Source: a bacterium
Lineage (GTDB): Bacteria > CSSED10-310 > JAJRTK01
Assembly (NCBI GenBank): GCA_024278345.1
Contig: JAJRTK010000446.1
Span: 1 to 5,132, forward strand
Length of the DNA stretch: 5,132 nt
Direction: 5' to 3'
Part shown: positions 1-4,465 of the stretch, one piece after another
How the letters are laid out: each line of letters opens with the position of its first letter
Position numbering within the stretch: the stretch's first letter is position 1
Made by a program: the position numbers and the translations under genes
The notes under the pieces: generated by a model
Told to the model about the DNA's origin: nothing
The model's input: the letters and a program-made list of their open reading frames with translations, nothing else
Database searches by the model: none

Positions 1-71
1 GCCGGGGCGGGCCTCTTTCCCGGCTCCGTGCAGCCCGGAGGGCGCTACACCGGCAAGATGCCGGTGCCACC
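1..71. repeat. Palindromic GC-rich repeat cut by the left window edge
   Basis: Three inverted repeats lie in a row. GCCGGG (1-6) pairs with CCCGGC (19-24). GCCC (33-36) pairs with GGGC (40-43) around a GGA loop. CACCGGCA (48-55) pairs perfectly with TGCCGGTG (59-66) around an AGA loop. All three frames are open here, and frame 1 reads through TGKMPVPP to a TAA at 91-93. I recall similar GKMPVPP or GKMPALP strings from spurious ORFs in repeat-rich PVC-group genomes, so I treat this as a repeat and not as the end of a gene. The 9-mer GGGCGCTAC (40-48) also occurs inside the element at 327-527 (363-371), just before a similar triloop hairpin. The true left boundary lies outside the window. Confidence 0.5.
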
Positions 72-318
72 GTTTCGGCGAAGAAAATTGTAAAGCAAAA
101 ACACGACAATTTGATAGGTCCCGCCCCACAAGCAAAAAATGAGGGGATTGCTCAGGGCCGGGACGGGCCGTGCTCTTGCGCAAGTCGGCTCAGGTCTCCG
201 AACTGTTTACGGGCGACAAACCTGGCCGTTCCGAGGTAGACTTTCTCTTACGGTCGTGAGGTTCGCGCGAACCAGGCTTGTCCTGGCACGCCTTTCCGGA
301 TTGGGGTGAAAATTTTTT
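72..318. other. Intergenic stretch with no supported gene
   Basis: I see no convincing coding region or RNA gene here. A short ORF from ATG 139 (about 56 codons, very arginine-rich) has no good ribosome binding site and no recognisable similarity. The only local structure is a perfect 14-bp palindrome, GGTTCGCGCGAACC (260-273), followed at once by a weak hairpin CCAGG/CCTGG (272-286). No poly-T tract follows, so it is not a standard terminator. Confidence 0.4.
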
Positions 319-326
319 CCAATCCC
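319..326. repeat. Left target-site duplication of the 327-527 element
   Basis: CCAATCCC directly abuts the left terminal inverted repeat. CCAATCCT (528-535) abuts the right one, so seven of eight bases match. The match is direct and not inverted, as expected for a target-site duplication. The other copy of the element also has an 8-bp duplication. Confidence 0.65.
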
Positions 327-527
327 GGCCTCGTCCATCGTTTCGCCCACCTCGTAAAATCCGGGCGCTACCCCAGGGCCTCCGGCCCTGGAATCCGGCG
401 GCGGCTCTGCCCCCAAACCTCCGCTGGGAGCGCTGCTCCCGGACCCACGCCAGAGAGCACGCTCCCTGGCCCCACGTTTATGTACGACGCTCTGCGTCGT
501 AGGGTGGCCGGAATGATGGACGAGGCC
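327..527 (-). mobile_element. MITE-like non-autonomous element, copy 1 (201 bp)
   Basis: The ends form an imperfect 25-bp terminal inverted repeat (327-351 against 503-527, about 22 of 25 matching, core GGCCTCGTCCATC), bounded by an 8-bp direct repeat. The interior is a chain of short hairpins: CCAGGGCC-tcc-GGCCCTGG (373-391), an arm at 450-469, GGGAGCGCTGCTCCC (426-440) and TACGACGC-tct-GCGTCGTA (483-501). Its reverse complement aligns along its length with 3572-3806; 417-433 is identical to the complement of 3700-3716, and 443-453 to that of 3680-3690. It encodes no transposase, so it would have to be moved in trans. It lies about 250 bp upstream of rtcB. The orientation is set relative to the other copy, which I call +. 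An alternative is a structured intergenic repeat spread by another mechanism, but the paired ends and flanking duplication favour transposition. Confidence 0.75.
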
Positions 528-535
528 CCAATCCT
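528..535. repeat. Right target-site duplication of the 327-527 element
   Basis: CCAATCCT follows the right terminal repeat and matches 319-326 in its first seven bases. The single difference at the eighth base fits drift after insertion or a 7-bp duplication. Confidence 0.6.
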
Positions 536-779
536 CAAGCCTCACGCCTTTTTTGTCATCTCCAACTCTCACCCTCGCCCGGGTCTATCGCCTCCTGAAG
601 TTGTCAACCGGGTTTGATAGGTCACGAAATAGGCCCGCCTGCCTTGCCATGATCCGTGATGAGACCTCCGGGAGAATGCCATCGTGGTGTTTGACGGCTA
701 GGCATGTTGCCTCCCATTGCCTTTCGTTGTTCTTTCCTGGAGTATTGGTGAAAGGAAGCTCGAAAGGGGATCTCAAAAG
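536..779 (+). other. Leader region upstream of rtcB
   Basis: There is no supported gene in this stretch. The rtcB promoter presumably lies here, but I found no -35/-10 pair close enough to consensus to place it. The purine-rich AAAGGGGA at 763-770, nine bases before ATG 780, is the likely ribosome binding site of rtcB and supports that start over the in-frame TTG at 717. Confidence 0.4.
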
Positions 780-2054
780 ATGAACGTGCAGTTTGAACGG
801 ATTGACGATTACCGCTGGCGAATTCCGCGGACGGGGAAAATGCGAGTGCCGGGGCTGGTCTTTGCGTCAGAAAAAATGCTCAAGAATATCCAGCGGGACA
901 AGAGCCCGGAACAGGTGGCGAATGTTGCGCACCTTCCGGGGATTGTGGGGCATTCCATCGCCATGCCCGACATGCACTGGGGATACGGTTTTCCCATCGG
1001 CGGCGTGGCTGCGTTTGATGAGCGAGAGGGCGTCATTTCACCAGGGGGCGTGGGGTATGACATTAACTGCGGCGTTCGGCTGCTCACCACCGATCTCAGC
1101 AGGGGCGAGATCAAGCGGGACCTGGAGGAACTTTCCCTGGCGCTCCACAAGGCGATTCCGTCGGGTGTGGGGTCTCGGAGTCACCGGAAGCTCTCGGAAC
1201 GGGAGCTGGAGGAAGTTTTGGTTCGCGGTGCGGAGTGGGCTGTGACTGCCGGCTATGGCCAGTCCCGGGATTTGCGGGTCATCGAGGAAGGTGGCCGCCT
1301 CGCTGGCGCCGACCCTGAAAAGGTATCGCCTAGTGCCAAGACTCGCGGGAGGCCGCAGCTTGGGTCCCTGGGTTCGGGCAACCACTTTTGCGAGGTAGGC
1401 TGGGTATCAGAGGTGTACAACGCCCGGGCTGCCGAGGCTTTCGGGCTTCGGCAAGGGGGCGTGACGGTGATGATCCACTCCGGCAGTCGGGGACTGGGCT
1501 ACCAGGTCTGCGCCGACTCGCTTCGCAAGATGATCCAGGCGTCGGAGAAATACGGGATCCATTTGCCGGATCGCCAGTTGTGCGCCGCTCCGCTGGGGAG
1601 TGACGAAGCGGCCGACTATTGGGGAGCCATGGCTTGTGCCGTCAACTACGCCTTTGCCAATCGACAAATGCTGACCCATTTCGTTCGAAAAGCTTTTTCG
1701 GAGTTTTTTGACGTCGATGGGCTCGGGATGGATCTGGTCTATGATGTCTGCCACAACATCGCGAAGTGGGAGCATCACGTCGTCGATGGCCGCAAAAGGC
1801 GGCTCTGCGTGCATCGCAAGGGTGCGACCCGGGCTTTTGGACCCGGCCATGAGTCGGTGCCGGATCTTTACCGCGAAGTCGGCCAGCCAGTGCTCATCCC
1901 GGGGGACATGGGGCGATATAGCTTCGTGTTGGCGGGAACCACGGGAGCCATGGAGGAGACCTTCGGGTCCTGTTGTCATGGCGCTGGCCGTCTCATGTCC
2001 CGGACCAAGGCGAAAAAACTGGCCAGGGGCCGTTCCATCTTCAAGGAGCTCTAG
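780..2054 (+). CDS. rtcB: RtcB RNA-splicing ligase, ended early by an in-frame TAG
   Basis: RtcB joins RNA 2',3'-cyclic phosphate or 3'-phosphate ends to 5'-OH ends, using GTP and Mn2+ through a guanylyl-histidine intermediate, in RNA repair or tRNA splicing in the cytoplasm. Family motifs are all present: MPDMHWGYGFPIGG (62-75), D94 and C97 in GVGYDINCGVR, GSLGSGNHFCEV with N201 and H202, IHSGSRG with H233, CHNIAKWEHH with H325, VHRKGATRAFGPGH (344-357), and CCHGAGRLMSR with the predicted nucleophile H400. Numbering is offset by about four from my recollection of Pyrococcus RtcB (H404). The start at ATG 780 has AAAGGGGA nine bases upstream and gives the usual N-terminus. The frame stops after 424 residues at TAG 2052-2054 (KEL-stop), where the family normally continues with about 50 more residues. 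Those residues follow in the same frame. The family call is certain; whether this copy makes active enzyme is not. Confidence 0.95.
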   Translation: MNVQFERIDDYRWRIPRTGKMRVPGLVFASEKMLKNIQRDKSPEQVANVAHLPGIVGHSIAMPDMHWGYGFPIGGVAAFDEREGVISPGGVGYDINCGVRLLTTDLSRGEIKRDLEELSLALHKAIPSGVGSRSHRKLSERELEEVLVRGAEWAVTAGYGQSRDLRVIEEGGRLAGADPEKVSPSAKTRGRPQLGSLGSGNHFCEVGWVSEVYNARAAEAFGLRQGGVTVMIHSGSRGLGYQVCADSLRKMIQASEKYGIHLPDRQLCAAPLGSDEAADYWGAMACAVNYAFANRQMLTHFVRKAFSEFFDVDGLGMDLVYDVCHNIAKWEHHVVDGRKRRLCVHRKGATRAFGPGHESVPDLYREVGQPVLIPGDMGRYSFVLAGTTGAMEETFGSCCHGAGRLMSRTKAKKLARGRSIFKEL

Positions 2055-2213
2055 GACCGAGGGATTTGGGTGAGGAGTGACAGCAAGCGAACCGTTGCGG
2101 AGGAGATCTCTGAAGCGTACAAAGATGTGGCCGAGGTTATCGAGGTCGTGCATGGAGCCGGGATCGCCAGGAAGGTGGCCAAGATCGTACCGCTTGTGGT
2201 GGTGAAGGGGTGA
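2055..2213 (+). pseudogene. rtcB: Severed C-terminal segment of RtcB, in frame after the TAG
   Basis: Reading on in the same frame after the TAG gives 52 codons to TGA 2211-2213, beginning [19 protein letters not shown] and ending VVVKG. This is the canonical RtcB C-terminus (family pattern KELEERGI...[27 protein letters not shown]...RPLGVVKG). With the TAG counted as one codon the protein would be 477 residues, close to the 481 I recall for Pyrococcus RtcB. The segment contains Y447 and K476, which by position match Tyr451 and Lys480, recalled as guanine-pocket residues. No frameshift or other damage is visible, so the lesion is a single codon. Possibilities are a recent nonsense mutation, readthrough or suppression, separate translation from GTG 2070, or a base-call error (GAG or CAG to TAG). 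I label it pseudogene for lack of a better type; it may be functional. Confidence 0.85.
2059..2064 (+). promoter_or_regulatory. Possible ribosome binding site for restart at GTG 2070
   Basis: GAGGGA lies five bases before an in-frame GTG (2070-2072) and five bases after the TAG of rtcB. This spacing would allow termination-coupled restart, giving a 48-codon C-terminal RtcB peptide. It could equally be ordinary coding sequence (D-R-G-I). Confidence 0.25.
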
Positions 2214-2439
2214 ATGGAAACACGTGTGAGTTCCCACTGTTTGCCCCTGCAGGATGAATCAATCAAACCGCTTTTCTCTTTTTGGGTTGGGTCCGCTCAT
2301 GCCAGCGTCCATCCGGCCGCCGTCACTCGCCTTTTCACGGGCCCTGGCGCACTGTTTGTTTCCTGATGGCGTTGGGAGCCGGCCTCCGAGCCAGCCCTCG
2401 TTCGTTGGACCCTTGTTTGCCGCGGACGCCTGAAAAAAT
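2214..2439 (+). other. Intergenic region between rtcB and the isomerase gene
   Basis: About 240 bp separate the end of the RtcB frame from the isomerase gene. An ORF from ATG 2213, overlapping the TGA of the RtcB tail, runs about 50 codons, but its composition resembles no family I know and no ribosome binding site is evident. I see no hairpin followed by a T-tract and no convincing promoter. Confidence 0.35.
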
Positions 2440-2446
2440 GGAGGGG
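2440..2446 (+). promoter_or_regulatory. Shine-Dalgarno sequence that decides the isomerase start
   Basis: GGAGGGG lies eight bases before ATG 2455. The alternatives at ATG 2488 and ATG 2491 have only a weak AAAGGA about 11 bases or more upstream, so 2455 is the better-supported start. Confidence 0.6.
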
Positions 2447-2454
2447 CCCGGGAG

Positions 2455-3564
2455 ATGCAAAGCGGGAGCAAAAGGATTGCGGGAAAGATGATGCAAGGAG
2501 TCCGGGAGGATTCGCCGGAGAACCATGGCAAGCCGGGGGCGCCCACGGCGGCGCGGAAGAACTCTCACGTGGAGGTCTGCGCCACCGGGAAAGTGGGCTC
2601 GGATCGCTTGACCACGGGCTTGGAACGGTGGAGGTTGGAGCACGCTGGTTTGCCGGAGCTCGAGTTCAACAAGGTCGAGACCGGTTGCGAGGTTTTCGGG
2701 AAGCGGATCGCGGGGCCTCTTTTCGTGGCGCCCATGACCGGGGGAACTCCGGAAACAGCCGGGATCGTGAGAAACCTGGCCCTGGCGGCGGAGGAGATGA
2801 AATTGCCGATCTCCGTGGGATCCCAGCGAGCAGCCATCGAGGATCCCGACCGAAAGAAATTCTTCGAGGTCCGGCGCTACGCGCCGACCGTTCCCGTCTT
2901 CGGAAACCTGGGGGCCGTGCAGCTCAATTATGGTTACGGCGTCCATGAATACCGTGCCGCCGTGGAAATGATCGAGGCCGACGCACTCTTTCTCCATGTC
3001 AATACCCTGCAAGAGTGCATCCAGGAAGGGGGAGACACTGATTTCAGAGGGCTTTTGAACAAGCTGGAGGAATTGGTCGTGAAGTTACCGGTTCCCGTGG
3101 TTGTTTCCGAGGTGGGTTGCGGTTTTAGTGAAACAACCTTGAAGCGGCTCAGGGATGTTGGAGTTCGGGCGGTCTGTCCCAGCGGAGGCGGCGGGACTTC
3201 GTGGGCTCTGGTGGAGGCGCTCAGGGCAAGATCGCCATCCCGGGCCAGGTCGGGCCGCCTTTTTCGCGATTGGGGCATTCCGTTGGCCGAGGCCGTGCAA
3301 TTGGCCAGGCGCCAGGACGAAGACTGGACCGTCATGGCCGTGGGCGGAGTCAAGGATGGCCTCGCGATGGCCAAGTTGGTGGCGTTGGGCGCCGATCTGT
3401 GCGGGATGGCGCGAGCCCTCTTGCCCGCGGCGATGGAGTCTGCCGATGCCGTTTTGGCGGAGATGCGGCAGCATCTGATCGACCTTCGGATCGCCATGTT
3501 CTGTGCCGGGGCCGGGAGCGTGGAGGAGCTTCGGATGGGAAACTTTCTTCGGCCAGTGGAATAG
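2455..3564 (+). CDS. fni: Type 2 isopentenyl-diphosphate delta-isomerase (FMN-dependent)
   Basis: This enzyme interconverts IPP and DMAPP, the two C5 isoprenoid precursors, using reduced FMN and Mg2+ in the cytoplasm. The 369 residues cover the whole TIM-barrel family: RKNSH (34-38), TTGLERWRLEHAGLPELEF (53-71), APMTGG (92-97), SVGSQRAA (120-127), FGNLGA (149-154), H181 and N183, LQE with predicted catalytic Q186 and Mg-ligand E187, GGDTDF (192-197), GGGTSWA (245-251), VGGVKDG and GADLCGMA near the end. The N-terminus is about 30 residues longer than usual before the RK..H motif. Two conserved places differ: the usual VKEVG reads VSEVG (S218 in place of Lys), and the usual DVxGxGGTSW reads CPSGGGGTSW (C241). 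From memory the Lys contacts FMN, so activity may be altered. The gene ends at TAG 3562-3564, where a mobile element is inserted. The family call is firm; unchanged catalysis is inferred. Confidence 0.92.
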   Translation: MQSGSKRIAGKMMQGVREDSPENHGKPGAPTAARKNSHVEVCATGKVGSDRLTTGLERWRLEHAGLPELEFNKVETGCEVFGKRIAGPLFVAPMTGGTPETAGIVRNLALAAEEMKLPISVGSQRAAIEDPDRKKFFEVRRYAPTVPVFGNLGAVQLNYGYGVHEYRAAVEMIEADALFLHVNTLQECIQEGGDTDFRGLLNKLEELVVKLPVPVVVSEVGCGFSETTLKRLRDVGVRAVCPSGGGGTSWALVEALRARSPSRARSGRLFRDWGIPLAEAVQLARRQDEDWTVMAVGGVKDGLAMAKLVALGADLCGMARALLPAAMESADAVLAEMRQHLIDLRIAMFCAGAGSVEELRMGNFLRPVE

Positions 3565-3571
3565 AATCCTG
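3564..3571. repeat. Left target-site duplication of the 3572-3806 element
   Basis: GAATCCTG starts at the last base of the isomerase stop codon and is repeated exactly at 3807-3814, directly outside the other end of the element. Confidence 0.75.
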
Positions 3572-3806
3572 GGAGGTGGTCATCGGTGGTGCCTCCGGCA
3601 GCTCTCGCTGTCGCTCGGACCCGGCCACCCCCAAAAAAGCGCGCGGCGCACAAAAATGTGGGTCCAGGGAGTGCGCCCCCTGGCGTGGGTCTGGGAGCGG
3701 CGCTCCCAGCGGAGGTCCGGAGGCGGAGCCTCCGCCGGGTTCCAGGGCTGGAAGCCCCGGGGCTGGACCCGAAGTTCACTGGGTGGCCGGAACGATGACC
3801 AAGGCC
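3572..3806 (+). mobile_element. MITE-like non-autonomous element, copy 2 (235 bp)
   Basis: An exact 8-bp direct repeat flanks this block. Its ends match as inverted repeats over the outer 14 bases (11 of 14), including GGTCATCG (3578-3585) against CGATGACC (3793-3800). The right end (3782-3806) matches the right terminal repeat of copy 1 at 21 of 25 bases. Interior hairpins are GCGC-gcg-GCGC (3639-3649), CCAGGG/CCCTGG (3664-3683), CTGGGAGC-ggc-GCTCCCAG (3691-3709), CGGAGGC-gga-GCCTCCG (3718-3734) and CCAGGGCT-gga-AGCCCCGG (3742-3760, one mismatch). It is about 35 bp longer than copy 1 because of extra sequence just inside the left end (about 3586-3620). Open frames through it are by-products of the repeat. 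Its hairpins lie directly after the isomerase stop and could end or attenuate transcription, but there is no T-tract. Confidence 0.75.
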
Positions 3807-3814
3807 GAATCCTG
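3807..3814. repeat. Right target-site duplication of the 3572-3806 element
   Basis: GAATCCTG is identical to 3564-3571. Removing the element and one copy restores a continuous sequence running from the isomerase stop codon into the downstream spacer. Confidence 0.75.
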
Positions 3815-4000
3815 CTTTGGGTGCGGACCCACGGGAGGTCTTGGCTTGGCGGGGGAGGAGCCGTGGCCGGGGGCAAACAGGCGCGAGTGGCGACGGACGG
3901 ATTGCCGGCGCCGGGAGCGGAACGCAACCCGAAGAAAGATGAGCAACTCTGCCTTTTTCCCGGTAACGATTTGAAACTACACTTTTTTTAGATGTTCTAG
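3815..4000 (+). other. Spacer upstream of the small membrane protein gene
   Basis: I see no supported gene here. An 11-codon ORF (ATG 3939) is too short to judge. The AT-rich run at 3967-3993, against a GC-rich background, is the likeliest promoter region for the downstream gene. It has a TTGAAA (3971-3976) but no clear -10 box at a suitable distance. Confidence 0.3.
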
Positions 4001-4006
4001 AAGGAG
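4001..4006 (+). promoter_or_regulatory. Strong Shine-Dalgarno for the small membrane protein
   Basis: AAGGAG lies six bases before ATG 4013. It is the best ribosome binding site in the window and the main evidence that this short ORF is translated. Confidence 0.7.
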
Positions 4007-4012
4007 ATTTCG

Positions 4013-4360
4013 ATGGAAGAGCTGGTCTTTCAGCGGGTGCTCTTGAAGATGCTTCCGCAGCTTCTGACGATGTCGGGAATGTTCCTGATGGCCAAGTTCC
4101 TTTTTCTTCACGTAACGATGGGCATGGTCGTTTACCGAAACGCCAGCCAGATGGAGCGTTGTGCCTTGGAGATCCCTCCCGTGATTTGGGGTTTCATGGT
4201 GCTGGTCAGCCCGATTTTTGGACTTCTGGTTTTCTGGCTGATGCACCATTCGGTTTTGGTGCGGGAGCGGAAAGTGGCCAGCACGGAGCTCAACGGTGCA
4301 ACCGGCCTGGTGAGTGGGCAGTCGATTTTTGGGCCGCGGAAGGAGCCACCTGGAGCCTAG
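4013..4360 (+). CDS. Small two-helix membrane protein of unknown function
   Basis: I do not recognise the family. The 115-residue product has two hydrophobic segments: about residues 17-41 (LLTMSGMFLMAKFLFLHVTM and on) and about 53-75 (IPPVIWGFMVLVSPIFGLLV and on). They are joined by a short polar loop, YRNASQMERCALE, and followed by HH and a basic stretch, RERK. The tail of about 35 residues is polar. By the positive-inside rule both the loop and the tail carry charge, so topology is not settled. The layout (helix, VYR..., IPPxIW, helix with a conserved-looking Pro) resembles many small inner-membrane proteins without a known role. AAGGAG six bases before the ATG and the coherent membrane pattern argue that it is real. 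It lies 105 bp upstream of etfB on the same strand, so a link to electron transfer is possible but is only inferred from position. Confidence 0.75.
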   Translation: MEELVFQRVLLKMLPQLLTMSGMFLMAKFLFLHVTMGMVVYRNASQMERCALEIPPVIWGFMVLVSPIFGLLVFWLMHHSVLVRERKVASTELNGATGLVSGQSIFGPRKEPPGA

Positions 4361-4390
4361 CTGAGGGGTTGGTTTCGAATTGCCGGTGGG

Positions 4391-4419
4391 AGGAGATTCT
4401 GGTAGGTTAGCCTTCTCCT
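4391..4419 (+). repeat. Weak inverted repeat between the membrane protein gene and etfB
   Basis: AGGAGA (4391-4396) can pair with TCTCCT (4414-4419), and a smaller AGG/CCT pair lies inside. There is no T-tract after it. It might be a weak terminator, an attenuator or chance. Confidence 0.2.
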
Positions 4420-4465
4420 GAATCGAGATTCATTTTGACCACCGCGAACCAAGGAGTGCTTTGTG

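Noticed and set aside
1-93. End of an upstream gene reading TGKMPVPPFRRRKL to TAA 91-93
   Set aside because: All three frames are open here, the segment is a series of palindromes, and no protein family is recognisable.
207-572. Reverse-strand ORF of 121 codons, resembling a + strand ORF at 3201-3974 (both contain a GSGSxAPSGG-like stretch)
   Set aside because: The similarity comes entirely from the two copies of the MITE-like element. The frames start and stop outside it at unrelated places, and the composition (Pro, Gly, Arg, Ser) is typical of translated GC-rich repeats.
110-623. TTTGATAGGTC occurs at 110-120 and at 613-623, on either side of copy 1
   Set aside because: The match does not extend beyond 11 bases. 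A few shared 11-mers are expected by chance in a window of this size, and neither copy sits at a clear promoter position.
2052-2054. Genome-wide reassignment of TAG to an amino acid
   Set aside because: The isomerase and the small membrane protein both end at TAG where their coding features stop, and reading through the isomerase TAG would run into a mobile element.
1407-2237. 276-codon antisense ORF across rtcB
   Set aside because: It lies opposite strongly conserved RtcB coding sequence, shows no family features and is the usual GC-rich shadow frame.
2934-3779. 281-codon antisense ORF across the isomerase gene and the second element
   Set aside because: It spans a real gene and a mobile element with no recognisable domain; it is a shadow frame.
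327-3806. Composite transposon made of the two inverted MITE-like copies carrying rtcB and the isomerase gene
   Set aside because: Each copy has its own, different flanking duplication (CCAATCC and GAATCCTG). This shows two separate insertions and not one unit moving together.
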